Assembly: GCA_948144175.1 (NCBI GenBank)
Contig: CANXME010001996.1
Location: 1 to 64,000, forward strand
Reading direction: 5' to 3'
From: Closterium sp. NIES-65
Lineage: Eukaryota; Streptophyta; Zygnematophyceae; Desmidiales; Closteriaceae
DNA: 64,000 nt
The notes beneath the pieces were generated by a model that saw only the letters and a program-made list of their open reading frames with translations, ran no database searches and was not told the DNA's origin. The translations under genes were made by a program, and so were the position numbers. Positions 10,304-20,990 of the stretch are shown piece after piece (position 1 is the stretch's first letter; every line of letters starts with the position of its first letter).

Positions 10304-11878
10304 ATGGCTGAACTCCCTCGTGAGTTTCTGGAGGGTCGTGCCAAGAGGAAGAAGAACATCCCTGCTAGGTTTCGTAATTACGAAACAGAGTACCCTGGTT
10401 CATGCGGGCGAGCAGTAGCACATGGAGAGTTAAGCAAAGCACAGAAAACTACTCAGGCAGGTACACCAGTCAACCCTGCTCCCTTGGTTGGTAGTCCTGC
10501 ACCTGCCGCAAGCGGTCCTCCAACGGTTGCAAGTGATTCAGCCGTGGTAACTAATGGTACTACCGTAGTTGGATTTACTGCAACGAACGTCAGCGCAGAG
10601 AACGTGATAGGTTCTCAGGAGGACGGCTCTCACGACAACCTTGCCGCCTCAGGGTCCGACCTCGCCGTCGTCCGCACAGGTACTATCCCTTTTCAACCCA
10701 CGAAAACTAGTGGTTTTCTTCTTGTGTGGTTCACTTTACTAAACCGTTTAGTTGTTTGTTTTCTTTTTCAGGGACCCCAATCTCCTCAGACCGGAACGTG
10801 TATCATCGGGAAGCTAACACGTTCAACTCGCTGGAGGCCTCAATTCGCGTTACACTCGCCACCATTGTGGATACGCTCGACAGCGTCAACGAGAGGCTTC
10901 GGCACACCGAAGAAACACAGCGAGCCCTCCTCAAAATCGTCACCGAACTCTCCAAAAACATCAATCTACCTAGCTGGGGGTCTGATGTTCAAGTCCAGGT
11001 GTGTTTAGTTAACCGATTCGTTAACCGTTCCGTTTTCGCATCAATGCTTTCCAACATCAAGCTAACAAACTCTTTCGTTGCTCTTTGCTGCAGGAGAAGT
11101 TTGGCGAAGTGTTTGACACGATGTTGAACGGTGCTAAGCTCGAGAATCGGCGGATCTATCCATCCCCCGAAGAGTTCAAGGCCGTTTTGTCTGATGTGCT
11201 AGATGTGCAGGTCGAAGAGGCTGCTAGGTTCAACTCTGATTTTAAGAACAAAAATTGGGGCGATAAAATGATAACTCTTTGCAATGGCAGGAGAGGGAAG
11301 CTTAGCACCAAATTTCGGCAGTGTGCATATGCTCTTCTCAAAGATCCTCTTGACAAAGTCGTCCCGAATGACGTCGACTCTCGACGGAACTACGCTACGA
11401 ACTACCTGTGTGGTGAGTTACTGATGTGCTGATTTCACTATTTGTGACTACTCTAATTTTTTCTTTTTTGGTCGCTGCAGAGTTGTTTGGCCTGCCATGG
11501 CATGCTCTGGGTGAAAATCCCCTAGCTAGCCCAGCCTTTATCACCGCCGCCAGTGCGTGGTACAAGGAACCCCCCGAAGATGTTGCGCTCACGATCGATC
11601 AAGTCTGCTACATCCTGTATGCGGTGAGTGGTTTGAACTGTTTATGTATTAAATGCAAAGCTCCTCTTCTGTACTGATCAACTCTTAGTGTTGTCCGCCA
11701 GGTTGAGAACAGCATGATCACAAGCATGAGTAGTCTGCATTCGGAACAGTCATCAAACAAGCGGGAAATGGACATCAGGAAGGCCCAGATTGAGCGGTGG
11801 ATTGACAGGGCCAATATTCCTCTTATAGCTGGTCATTATGATTTCGGTGAAGTGTGTGTCCTCAATTGGCGTAGGTAA
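10304..11878 (+). CDS. Five-exon gene of unknown function, intact (copy A)
   Basis: I do not recognise the product. Exons 10304-10679, 10772-10998, 11094-11412, 11481-11623 and 11702-11878 join without a stop into 413 residues. All introns are short (68-95 nt) with good donors (gtgagt at two of them) and pyrimidine-rich acceptors (ctttttcag, tgctgcag, cgctgcag), in phases 1, 0, 1 and 0. The N-terminus has a basic patch (GRAKRKKNIPARF) followed by an Ala/Pro/Thr/Ser-rich, probably disordered, stretch. The middle is helical and coiled-coil-like (VNERLRHTEETQRALLKIV). The C-terminal half is compact, with motifs such as LFGLPWHALGENP and ERWIDRANIP. There is no signal peptide or membrane segment. 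It follows the transposase in the same orientation, so it could be a second gene of that element; it could equally be a host gene. Confidence 0.65.
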
Positions 11879-12000
11879 AATGTTATGCCTTTTTAATGAT
11901 ATTTTGATTTTTTAATCTAGCCGAATTTATTGCATATAGCGATTAGAAATTAGCATGTGAGAAATTGGTTTACGTGCGTGCGTAAATTGGTGTACCAAGT

Positions 12001-12060
12001 TTTGAGTATAACGGATGTATCTATTCTATGCCAATTTGAGTATAACGGATGTATCTATTC
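12001..12060. repeat. 26-bp direct repeat, two copies
   Basis: tttgagtataacggatgtat plus ctattc occurs at 12001-12026 and again at 12035-12060, identical over 26 bp, in a 34-bp period. It lies just downstream of the five-exon gene. Confidence 0.95.
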
Positions 12061-12544
12061 CAAATTTGATTCCATAGTGTCGTATCTTTTGTGACTCTAA
12101 AGGGAGTCAACTTTTATCCGTTTTTAGACCCTAGTACAAATAATGAAATGTTACGAAATGACATGTGTAACAACATTCCATCCAAACCCTGCTGACATGG
12201 CAACATTTCGCGTGACTCCCAGCAGTCTGCCCGTGGTTGGCGAAGCTCCAGCATTCTCGAACACTTCAAGCACACTGTGTTTCCATGCAATCGCTACCCA
12301 GTATTTCGCACCAACATCGAGAACCCAACTGTCAGGCACATTCGAACCTGACTTCCAGATATTGGCGGGAATACTCAGGAAAAGGTGCGATGACGAATCG
12401 GATTCTAATATTCTAGGGAATACTTACTCGTCGACTGTCGCCTCTCGCGACTCTCGTCGCTCCAGCCGCTGAAATAGCCGCGCTGTTGGCGAAGTTACCG
12501 AAGCGGCTAGAAGTGATCATGCTCGAGCATCGCACGTAGAACTG

Positions 12545-12774
12545 AGGCTTCCAGCAGTTAGCTGGAAGCCTTCCTGGTGACTCCCGATTTCGGGAGTCCT
12601 GTCAGTCGGCTTTCAATGCGGGGGGGTAATTGTGGGGCAACAGAACCACCCTGCAGTCAACCTGCGCAGTGCCGAAACCAACCTGCGAGGCGACTGCATT
12701 GCGTAAGTTGGGAATCGCATGTCAGTTGGGGCGAGCATATCGATTTTGTTACCTTCCTAGTAGCCTGAGGCTAC
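12545..12774. other. Cluster of perfect short hairpins
   Basis: ggcttccagc (12546-12555) pairs with gctggaagcc (12561-12570) across a 5-nt loop. Then gactcccg (12579-12586) pairs with cgggagtc (12591-12598). A third, gtagcc/ggctac, is at 12760-12774. They could be transcript-end structures or subterminal motifs of a transposon; no polyuridine run follows, and this is not a bacterial terminator setting. Confidence 0.6.
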
Positions 12775-13069
12775 CATACGATACAACGTATGTATGTATT
12801 AGCTGCTTGAGCAGATCATGCAGCACAAGGATTCAAGGAGTCATACTAGGTGAAAAGAGTTTGTTACAATCACTGATACGCTGTGTTACTGATTGACATC
12901 CAGGCACCCAAGCACCCATCTACGAGAATACAGAATACCCACAATCACCCACATATTGTACACACACCACAAGGCTAACATCCATTGCAGCAAGCAGAAG
13001 GCTCCTCGTCTTTTCCCCGCCACTATTACACGCTCCCAGTCTTGACATCGGACCCGCGCGGCTGGTGGA

Positions 13070-16000
13070 TCTGCGGAGAGAAGGACACGGTGGGGAGACG
13101 ATGGCACGACTCAGTCCCAATAATATGATTGCACCTTACCAGCAAGAATTGCCCAGGCACCAACAAGCATAGCCCAGGCACCAAGCATAGCCCAGGCACC
13201 TACATGCATCTCCTACTCACCAAAAGCCGAATTTTTTGCAATCTGCAAGCGTTCTCGCAACTTGATCCTGGCATTCCTTCTTAGCCTTTGCGCTCTTTGC
13301 CCATTTCCAGAAAAGAAACTGATTCTCGTCGCAATTCCGTCTAATCGCGTCATGGCAATCCGATACTGCAAAAGGGTGACAGCAAAGGGGAGTCTGTTGA
13401 GTCGAATTCTTCACTTTGGGAAAAGGCCGCCTGAGAATGAGCGACATCAAGGGAGGCAGGAGCAAGTGAACGGCCGAGATTCCCCTCAAATATAAGCTGC
13501 TTTAGGGTGCACCCTGCTTGCCCCTTACAACCATCCGGTCGTAAGCTGTCAGTGCTGCCTGGCCTTATGGGCAGCACAAAATCACCAGCTGAAACGTTGC
13601 TGGGCAGGGAAGTAGCAGCCTTAGTAGGCTAGGAAAACGAGGATAGAGTGCTCTCTGGAGTTCTCTGGAATTTGCACTATCTCTTCACAAATTTGACAGT
13701 ACAATTTTATAGAGCACATTCAAACATCGAGTCGCACTCCCAAGTCGCGACTCTCTCTGAATTTCTCAATGGTAACCCAACCCTTTGAAATGAACCTGCC
13801 GTGAAATTCAGAGAATTATTGCGGTACGGGATTGGACGGCGAGCTTGGTTACGGGGCTGTAATTTCGTCGGTGTTGTTGGCGAGCGGTCGGAACTTCAGA
13901 GTCCTGCGTTTCGTAATTTTCGTGCGTGGGATTGACTTGGGCTGCGTGTCGGAATCTGGTCGCCCAGCTGCAGGTTGGGGCGTTCGACCAATCCAAACTG
14001 CAGGTGAGGTGGCGCTTGACTTCCGCCCACCTGCACTGTTCTTGGCGCCGTGCTGCTGCACTGTTACAATTGTCTTCTGCCCACCTGCATTGCAGTTGGC
14101 AGCACTCGGCTGCACTGTTACATTACTTCCCCCTCCAAGTGGCGCCGTCCACGGCGCCAAACCATGGCTGGTCAAATAACGGTTCACGGCAGTTGCAGCA
14201 CGGTCAAGGTGGCTCTCAGGTTCCCATGAGTCCTCACTAGCAGGCTGATCCTTCCAACGAACAAGAAACTCACGACCGTGGGGTGTGTCGCGGTGAGCAG
14301 TGATAGATGCAACTTCAAACAGGCCGGGGCTGCCTTCGAACATCGGTGGCAGTTGGCGTGTGGCTGGACGGTCGTGTGAAGGTGCACGGAAAGGGCGGAG
14401 GCACTGGACATGGAAGACGGGGTGTATCTTCATATAGCTGGGCAGTTGGAGGCGGTAGTTGACTGGTGAGAGGACTCGGGTGACGGTGAATGGGCCAATG
14501 AAGCGAGGGGCAAGTTTTCTGGTTGTGCCTTTGCGTAGGAGGGGTAGGTGGTCAGTGGAGAGTAACACTTGATCGCCAACCTTGAAGCGGATATCCTTGC
14601 GGTGGGAGTTGGCATAGTGGGTCTGTTTGGCTTGTGCTTTAAGGATGGAGGTGCGAGCGGCGTCGATGGCTGATTCGAGGGAGGTGAGGAACTCAAAGGC
14701 TGCTGGTGCGTGGGAGAGGTGGGAGGGTGGGGTTGTGGGGAGGCGTGGGTGCTGTCCGGTTGCGAGGTAGAAGGGTGGCTGGCCAGTGGAAAGGTGGGGT
14801 GTGCTGTTGTATGCAAGTTCGATGGCGGTGAGGTGGAGGTCCCAATCCGTTTGGCGAGCGTTAACTTGTGCACGAAGGGCGTCTTCCAGCGTGCGGTTCA
14901 TCCGTTCGGTTTGTCCGTCCGTTTCAGGGTGATATGCGGTAGAAAACTTCAGCCGGGTGCCATGAAGCTTGAAGAGGCTTTGCCAAAAGTTGCTCAAGAA
15001 GCGAGGGTCACGGTCTGAAATGATGGCGGATGGGAGGCCGTGTAAACGTACTATGTGATCGAAGAAAAGCCGGGCTGTTTCGGGTGCGGTGACGGTTGTG
15101 TGGGTAGGGATGAAGTGAGTCATTTTGGAGAGTCGGTCGACGACAACTAGGATGGCGTTGTAGTTGCGGGGTGTTCGGGGCAGGTCCATGATGAAGTCCA
15201 TGGTGACTTCATCCCACACTTTGGTAGGTGGAGGGATGGGCTGAAGGAGTCCGTAGCGGTTGGTGGTGCGTGCTTTGAGTTGTTGGCAGGTTCGGCATGT
15301 GCGTATGAAGTCGCGCACATCAGCATGCATGCGTGGCCAATGGTAGTCGTTGGAGAGGCGTGCGTATGTCTTCTCAACACCAAAGTGGCTGCCGGTGTCG
15401 TGGTATTCGGAGAGTAGCAGCTGCCGTAAGGAACGATCCGTAGGGACACAAATGGTCTTGGTGACAGCGTTGTACCAAAATGGGTCTTCAAATGAGTAGG
15501 CCGGGTCCTCAGGTGCTTGCTTGACAAAAAACAGGTCACGTTTGTAGGCGCGCTGAAACTTCGTGATGAAGGCATCATCCCATGTGATGCTGCTGGTTCC
15601 ATGGAGTTGCAAGGGTGGGTTCGGAATTCGAGGTGGAGGTGATGAGGTGGGGCTGGTTGGGGAGTGTTGGGGCTGGTTGGTGGGTGGTGGGGCTGGCGGT
15701 GGTGGTCGGGACAAGACGTCGGCTGGATTGAGCTTTCCGGGGCGGTAGATGATCTGGAGTGAGGGGACAAACTGCTCCAAAAACTCAACCCATCGGGCTT
15801 GGCGGCGGCTGAGCACGGGCTGTGTTTTCAGGTGTTGAAGTGGGCGATGGTCGGTGTAGACGGTGACGGGCTGCAGCTCCACGTAACAGCGCCATGTCTT
15901 GATTGCGTGGACAATGGCAAGGAGCTCCCGATCGTGTGTTGCATAATTCCGCTCTGCCGGTTGAAGTTTTCGTGACTCGAATGCAAGTGGCTGCATCCCA

Positions 16001-19000
16001 TGGCCATGGTCTTGGCAAAGAATGGCACCAATAGCGACATCAGAGGCATCGGTCCATATGAAGTACGGCCGTGATGGGTCAGCGACGGTGAGGACCGGTG
16101 CAGAGGTGAGTGCTGATTTGATTGCGGTGAAAGCGGTCTGCTGCTGTAGTCCCCATTGAAAGGCAGCTCCTTGACGAAAGAGATCGGTCAAAGGAGCGCA
16201 GATGTGGGAGAAGTTGAAGATGAATTTCCGGTAATACTTGGCGAGGCCGATGAAACTTTGCAGCTCCGCTACTGTGCGTGGTGCTGGCCAATCAGCAAGG
16301 CACTGGACCTTTGCGGGGTCCATAGCAATGCCTTTGGAGCTGATGACGTGGCCAAGAAAGCCGATGCTTGAACGGGCGAAGGTGCACTTGGAGAGCTTGG
16401 CGTAGAGGCGGTGTTGGCGGAGCGTGTCGAGGACGATGCGTAGGTGCTGAGCATGTTCTTCAAGAGACTTGCTGAAGATGAGGATGTCATCGAGGAACAC
16501 GATGACAAAGCGGTCGAGGAAGGGCCGAAAAATATCGTTCATGAGTCCCATGAACGTGGCTGGTGCGTTGGTGAGGCCGAACGGAAGGACTCGGAACTCG
16601 AAGTGGCCGTAGCGGGTGCGAAACGCCGTCTTATTGATGTCGTCTTCGGCGAGGCGGATCTGGTGGTAACCGGAGCGTAGGTCGAGCTTGCTGAAAACCA
16701 TCGCTTCCCCAAGCATGTCGAACAACTCCTCGACACGGGGCAGCGGGTACTTATTCTTGATCGTGATGGCATTGAGGGCGCGGTAGTCGATGCAAAGGCG
16801 TAAGTCACCTTCCTTCTTGCGGGTGAAAAGTACGGGGGCAGCGTATGGTGAGGTGCTGGGGCGGATGAAACCCTTCGTAAGAAGGTCATCGAGTTGGCGT
16901 CGAAGCTCCAAAAGTTCAGCGGTGCTCATGCGATAGGTTGGCCGCACGGGCGGTGTAGAACCTGGAATGAGGCGGATACTATGGTCAATAGCACGCTCGG
17001 GTGGAAGTTCGGCGGGTAGATCATCGGGAAACACGTCCTTATAACCGTTGAGCAGATTCTGAATGGTTGATGGCGGAGGGGTAGCTGATGCTGCAGATTC
17101 GGGAGCCGTGAAGATGACGAGGAGATGATGAGGAGGAGGTGGTGAAGGAGGGGTGGGGGCTGGTGGGTTGACAACTTCAGAGAAAGGGCGGAAGAGGTAA
17201 CGACGTGGCTGCTGGGTTAGGTGGGGAGGGGAAGGAGGAGGTGTGTTGATGACTTCGGGGGAGCCTGGTGGTGTTGGCTGCTGCGCGGGGGCTATGAGAG
17301 GAGGAGGGAGAGGGGGGATATGGGAGGCTGGAGGTGGGGCAGGTTGGGGTGGATGAGTTGATGAGGCTGAAGTTGTTGGGGATGACCATGGGCGGCGGTA
17401 GGAGCGGGATGGGAGGTCGTAGTTGCCGACGGTGACGGTTGCGTTACGCCAATAGATTCGCGGTCCCAACTGGTACAGCCACGGTCGACCGAGAACGCCT
17501 TCGTAGCCGCCGAGGTGCATCTGCTCGAACGTAACCGTCACCTCGAGGCTTCCAAACATGCAGTGCACGGGGAGGAGGGTAGGTCCGCAGCGCCGTCGAG
17601 TACCATCTGCCATGATCACGTCTTGCGGGTTGCTGTTGGGATCTTCGGGGAGAGAAAGTTCAGCAGCAATGGAAGGAGAGAGGAAGTTAGCGGAGGCACC
17701 GGTATCAAGCAGAAAATCGACGTAGCGATCTTTGATTTTAGCCCATAGGATGATGGCGGGGTATGGAGCGTTTGACGTGGTGTAGAGTTCAGAGGTGCCA
17801 ATGAATAATGGGGTCGGGAGAAGCGGGGCATGCGATGCGCCAGAGGTCTGCCCCACTGCTACTGGCGCTGTTCGTTTCCCGGAGACCTTTCGAAATTGCG
17901 GCGGTTCGGGCAGTGTCGCTTGATGTGGCCGACTTTCCCGCACGAGTAGCACGTGAGCGTGGATTGGTTGCGTGTGCGCTGGTCCACCACACCGAGCTCC
18001 ATGGGAGTAGGACCATTGGTGCGGATAGTAGGACCAGCCACTGCGTGCTGCCTGGTTCGCCCTTGGAATCGCTGGTACGCTGCAAAGTTGATGGTGTCAA
18101 AACGCTCGGCGACACGAATCATCTCATCCAACGTCGCAGCGCCACGAAGTTCAACCTCGGTGCGGATTTTCGACTTCAGCCCACGCTTGAACTTGTCCAT
18201 CTGTTCAGCAGCAGGGATGTCAGGAATCTCAAGCACAAGCTCGCGGAAGCGATTGATGTACTCAGCGACCGAGCGGTGTTGGCGTAAATCAGCAAGGTTG
18301 TCACGCGCGCGCTCGATGGCGTTGACCGGTTCGAAGTTCATTAAGAGCGATGCAGAAAATTCTTCCCATGTTGAAATTATAGCGTGGCAGCTCTGCCACC
18401 AAGTAGCAGCAGCTCCCCGCAGCATCATGCCGGCGTGCCGAGCCCACTCCGCCCGGTTGACATGACAAAGGGAGAGGTATTCCTCCACTTGGAAAAGCCA
18501 CCTTCGCACAGGTAGGTCTCGTTTTCCAGGGACAAACGGCTCAGGTTCCGGTGCTTTCAGACGTGCAGAGACCACAGCAGGTGCTGGCGCTGGCACCTGT
18601 GTGCCCAGGATTCCACGTTCCTGGAGTTCGCCGAGGATCCGGTCACGCACCTCGCGTTCAATTTCTCGGCGCATATTGGCTACAAACTCGTTCCAGAGTT
18701 CCGGAGTCATATCCGACGGTCCAGCCATAGGGTCTAGAATATGGCGGGAGCGTGGGAAGTGAGTAACCAGGCTCTGATTACCAGTGAAACGTTGCTGGGC
18801 AGGGAAGTAGCAGCCTTAGTAGGCTAGGAAAACGAGGATAGAGTGCTCTCTGGAGTTCTCTGGAATTTGCACTATCTCTTCACAAATTTGACAGTACAAT
18901 TTTATAGAGCACATTCAAACATCGAGTCGCACTCCCAAGTCGCGACTCTCTCTGAATTTCTCAATGGTAACCCAACCCTTTGAAATGAACCTGCCGTGAA

Positions 19001-20212
19001 ATTCAGAGAATTATTGCGGTACGGGATTGGACGGCGAGCTTGGTTACGGGGCTGTAATTTCGTCGGTGTTGTTGGCGAGCGGTCGGAACTTCAGAGTCCT
19101 GCGTTTCGTAGTTTTCGTGCGTGGGATTGACTTGGGCTGCGTGTCGGAATCTGGTCGCCCAGCTGCAGGTTGGGGCGTTCGACCAATCCGAACTGCAGGT
19201 GAGGTGGCGCTTGACTTCCGCCCACCTGCACTGTTCTTGGCGCCGTGCTGCTGCACTGTTACAATTGTCTTCTGCCCACCTGCATTGCAGTTGGCAGCAC
19301 TCGGCTGCACTGTTACACCAGCTCCTTGTGTTTCAGTAGCAGCAGGAAATAATAGAGAAACAAAAGCAAAAATAACCGCAGGAACAAAAACATGTGGGGA
19401 CTTGGCTTGGTCATTCTTACTAGTCGTCTGGAGTTTTCGGCGACCCTGCTCGTCACCCGCGGGCTCAGCAAAAATCGGCGCGCTCTCTGCCGTGATGGCG
19501 TCGCCGGCGGTGTCTACCGCTCCCGATGCACCTGCCGCCGCGCCATGCCGACACATAGATTCGCGCAGGGGAGGAAGAGACAGGGCGAAGGGGTGAGGGG
19601 CTTTGGGAAAAAGGAATGAGTGGCACCTTTTTCCCGCAGCGTGGGGACGTGAGGCATGGTCGGTGGGTGGGGACGTGAAGCTTTGGTCGGATGCAGGGGT
19701 GTGCAGAGGGAGAAGCGATGGACCGTGCAGAGCGTGTCTCTCTTGAGAGGTAACTCTTGAGAGTGAATGGCTGGAGTACAAGTCGCTGGAGTGGTGCAGC
19801 GTTTAGCGGCAACGTTGCCGCTTGGCACGGTGAGAATGGGGGGATGGGGGAGGTGGGGGAAGTTGAGAGAGGTGGCAGTGGGAGTGAGGAAGCAACAATG
19901 GTGCAGGTACACGAGTGCCTTTCATTGTCGTTCACGCTTCTTAAAGCCTTTATCAGCATGGGTTCTTGAAATGCGCTCGGATATGCGACTTATTTTCGCA
20001 CCGATCTGTGACGTGCCATCGCACGGGTCTGCGACGTGCCAGACCGGGTATGCGTCATGCCATCACCGACATGCCATCGCACAGTTCTGCAACTTACCGT
20101 CGGCTGTCATCCCATTGCCAGGAACCCGAACAGATCGAGAAGCAGCAGCAAATGATGCGAGAGTGACGGTGAAGGCAAGCAGGAGAGCGAGAGCAGTAAG
20201 CAGGCGCGCCAT
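13070..20212 (-). CDS. SP2: paralogue of SP1 with a 5.7-kb Gypsy in intron 2
   Basis: The gene reads leftwards. Exon 1 (20212-20098) gives a signal peptide nearly identical to SP1. Exon 2 (19531-19421) shares ASGAV, TAGD, ESAP and RRKLQ. Exon 3 (13430-13217/13221) shares K-N-S-T-Q-Q-x-P-L, C-x7-C and C-x10-C (19 residues between the pairs) and ends in Trp-TGA. Donors are GTAAGT, GTAAGA and GTGAGT; acceptors end at 19532, 13431 and 13071. A Gypsy element (13590-19317) lies in intron 2 in the same transcriptional orientation, so the coding exons are intact but the intron is about 6 kb. As in SP1, exon 2 and exon 3 phases differ by one, suggesting an unseen small exon. Function is unknown; it is predicted to be secreted. 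Whether splicing still works across the insertion cannot be told. Confidence 0.48.
13590..14122 (-). repeat. Gypsy 3' LTR (copy A)
   Basis: 533 bp; on the minus strand it begins TGTAACAG and ends CGTTTCA. The polypurine tract ggagggggaagtaa (14123-14136, minus strand) lies directly before it. CCAGC follows at the outer edge. Confidence 0.95.
13849..17952 (-). CDS. pol: Gypsy pol: protease, RT, RNase H, integrase, chromodomain
   Basis: One uninterrupted frame of 1367 codons. In order: aspartic protease with LLDTGAS; a long Pro-rich linker; reverse transcriptase with [13 protein letters not shown] and the catalytic FLDDIL; RNase H beginning [12 protein letters not shown]; integrase with the H-H-C-C finger (HFGVEKTY to CRTCQQLK), the DDE core starting TMDFI, the D in SDRDPRF and the E in DGQTERMNR; and a chromodomain with FLVRWK and DSWEPE. 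The frame overlaps gag by 94 nt and is offset by -1, which fits a -1 ribosomal frameshift. The frame runs past the polypurine tract into the LTR, so the true C-terminus uses LTR codons, ending at 13849. Confidence 0.93.
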   Translation of the reverse strand: MLLVRESRPHQATLPEPPQFRKVSGKRTAPVAVGQTSGASHAPLLPTPLFIGTSELYTTSNAPYPAIILWAKIKDRYVDFLLDTGASANFLSPSIAAELSLPEDPNSNPQDVIMADGTRRRCGPTLLPVHCMFGSLEVTVTFEQMHLGGYEGVLGRPWLYQLGPRIYWRNATVTVGNYDLPSRSYRRPWSSPTTSASSTHPPQPAPPPASHIPPLPPPLIAPAQQPTPPGSPEVINTPPPSPPHLTQQPRRYLFRPFSEVVNPPAPTPPSPPPPHHLLVIFTAPESAASATPPPSTIQNLLNGYKDVFPDDLPAELPPERAIDHSIRLIPGSTPPVRPTYRMSTAELLELRRQLDDLLTKGFIRPSTSPYAAPVLFTRKKEGDLRLCIDYRALNAITIKNKYPLPRVEELFDMLGEAMVFSKLDLRSGYHQIRLAEDDINKTAFRTRYGHFEFRVLPFGLTNAPATFMGLMNDIFRPFLDRFVIVFLDDILIFSKSLEEHAQHLRIVLDTLRQHRLYAKLSKCTFARSSIGFLGHVISSKGIAMDPAKVQCLADWPAPRTVAELQSFIGLAKYYRKFIFNFSHICAPLTDLFRQGAAFQWGLQQQTAFTAIKSALTSAPVLTVADPSRPYFIWTDASDVAIGAILCQDHGHGMQPLAFESRKLQPAERNYATHDRELLAIVHAIKTWRCYVELQPVTVYTDHRPLQHLKTQPVLSRRQARWVEFLEQFVPSLQIIYRPGKLNPADVLSRPPPPAPPPTNQPQHSPTSPTSSPPPRIPNPPLQLHGTSSITWDDAFITKFQRAYKRDLFFVKQAPEDPAYSFEDPFWYNAVTKTICVPTDRSLRQLLLSEYHDTGSHFGVEKTYARLSNDYHWPRMHADVRDFIRTCRTCQQLKARTTNRYGLLQPIPPPTKVWDEVTMDFIMDLPRTPRNYNAILVVVDRLSKMTHFIPTHTTVTAPETARLFFDHIVRLHGLPSAIISDRDPRFLSNFWQSLFKLHGTRLKFSTAYHPETDGQTERMNRTLEDALRAQVNARQTDWDLHLTAIELAYNSTPHLSTGQPPFYLATGQHPRLPTTPPSHLSHAPAAFEFLTSLESAIDAARTSILKAQAKQTHYANSHRKDIRFKVGDQVLLSTDHLPLLRKGTTRKLAPRFIGPFTVTRVLSPVNYRLQLPSYMKIHPVFHVQCLRPFRAPSHDRPATRQLPPMFEGSPGLFEVASITAHRDTPHGREFLVRWKDQPASEDSWEPESHLDRAATAVNRYLTSHGLAPWTAPLGGGSNVTVQPSAANCNAGGQKTIVTVQQHGAKNSAGGRKSSATSPAVWIGRTPQPAAGRPDSDTQPKSIPRTKITKRRTLKFRPLANNTDEITAP
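17859..18728 (-). CDS. gag: Gypsy gag: capsid-nucleocapsid
   Basis: 289 codons. The N-terminal half has the retrotransposon gag fold signature around [16 protein letters not shown] and FRELVLEIP. The C-terminus has one zinc knuckle, [14 protein letters not shown], spaced C-x2-C-x4-H-x4-C, which binds the genomic RNA. It starts 57 nt inside the 5' LTR boundary on the minus strand and overlaps pol. There are no stops or frameshifts, so it looks functional. Confidence 0.93.
   Translation of the reverse strand: MAGPSDMTPELWNEFVANMRREIEREVRDRILGELQERGILGTQVPAPAPAVVSARLKAPEPEPFVPGKRDLPVRRWLFQVEEYLSLCHVNRAEWARHAGMMLRGAAATWWQSCHAIISTWEEFSASLLMNFEPVNAIERARDNLADLRQHRSVAEYINRFRELVLEIPDIPAAEQMDKFKRGLKSKIRTEVELRGAATLDEMIRVAERFDTINFAAYQRFQGRTRQHAVAGPTIRTNGPTPMELGVVDQRTRNQSTLTCYSCGKVGHIKRHCPNRRNFERSPGNEQRQ
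18766..18784 (-). other. Gypsy primer-binding site
   Basis: Directly next to the 5' LTR on the minus strand the sequence reads CTGGTAATCAGAGCCTGG. It matches the plant initiator-Met tRNA 3' end (TGGTATCAGAGC) with one extra A, so that tRNA probably primes minus-strand synthesis. Confidence 0.8.
18785..19317 (-). repeat. Gypsy 5' LTR (copy A only)
   Basis: 533 bp, differing from the 3' LTR at two substitutions (G for A near 19111, G for A near 19190 on the plus strand). It is absent from copy B. Confidence 0.95.
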
Positions 20213-20365
20213 GATAAATACTAGTAGCTAGCGAGAGGATGCAGTGAGTTGGAAGCCAGTGAATGACGAGCTTCGAAGTGTGGGACTGGCGTTGGGAAAG
20301 AAAAGGTGTGGGTATTTGTATGGCGTGAGAGCGCGGATTGTGTGGTGGATGTGACTGATTGAGTT
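20213..20365 (-). promoter_or_regulatory. Putative SP2 promoter and leader
   Basis: On the minus strand a TATA-like catacaaata lies near 20322-20313, about 105 bp before the SP2 start. The stretch aligns with the SP1 upstream region (2109-2229) through cacatccacca, caatccgcgctctcac and cacttcgaagct. No MULE lies between this block and the more distal upstream region, so SP2 shows the uninterrupted arrangement. Confidence 0.5.
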
Positions 20366-20990
20366 GAAACGGAATGTCTCATGCTCGGCGTGGTCACCAT
20401 CGCGAATCGCTTTCCTCAGCGAATCACAATCCAGAAGTTCGGTGAAACGCGTTCCATCCATATTTCATTTGGATGAGTCGCTTGAATACGAAGTGGATCT
20501 TGGGTGGTGTGGTGTGTTATGCACGCTTCTAGTGCGTTAACTATGGATACGAATAGGTTTTCTTGAGTCGCAAACGGTTATGATAAAATATGATCGCGTT
20601 CACAAGCCGGTGTTTCACCAGCCATACACATTTCTCTTTCACCCTGAGTGCCCGAGCTGAAACCTGTGGGAAGTCCAAACCCGTTTCCAGTTTCAGTAAG
20701 TGGTAGTGTCGAAGTCGGAATGGAAGTGCTAGCTACGACGTCACACAGCACCAAGACGCTCGGTTGTTTGGAAAGGATCACTTCAATCCATGGACCGATC
20801 GTGAGAAGTTTAGGATTTATAGAACTTCCTTACAATGTAGTTTTCGTGGACCGTTCTACCCTTGATCAACCGCCACTTCTTGCACATTACCCTGGAAAGC
20901 AATTTCCTCTTGTGCCAAACAACCACGGAACTGTTTGAATCGCCGTGAGATGCGGGGAGTCTGACAGAACTGAGTTATATGAACTACACG
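20366..20990 (-). repeat. Distal upstream block of SP2, inverted homologue of 41150-41817
   Basis: Read on the plus strand this block matches the reverse complement of 41150-41817, through pieces such as catttggatgagt, gatcgcgttcac, tttcaccctga and gccgtgagatgcggggagtc. Similarity is roughly 70-80% by eye. It shows that the SP1/SP2 duplication includes over 600 bp of upstream DNA. No coding potential was recognised. Confidence 0.7.

Larger units (their letters stand above)
11879..13069. other. Convergent spacer between the five-exon gene and SP2
   Basis: About 1.2 kb with no confident gene. An open stretch of 109 codons at 12143-12472 (+) has no recognisable motif and no paralogue support. 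The region holds a 26-bp direct repeat and three small hairpins, listed separately. The right end (12960-13069) is the likely 3' UTR of SP2 on the minus strand, because it aligns with the SP1 3' region. Confidence 0.5.
13590..19317 (-). mobile_element. Complete Ty3/Gypsy chromovirus with target duplication
   Basis: The element runs leftwards and is 5728 bp long. The two 533-bp LTRs differ at only two positions that I can see (99.6%), so insertion was recent. CCAGC flanks it on both sides (13585-13589 and 19318-19322). It carries gag, pol with protease, RT, RNase H and integrase, and a C-terminal chromodomain, which places it among plant-type chromoviruses. Both ORFs are free of internal stops. 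The chromodomain is known in this family to steer integration towards modified chromatin. It sits in SP2 intron 2. Confidence 0.96.

Noticed and set aside
12143..12472. 109-codon ORF
   Set aside because: No motif, no paralogue, no nearby promoter-like sequence; length is compatible with chance.
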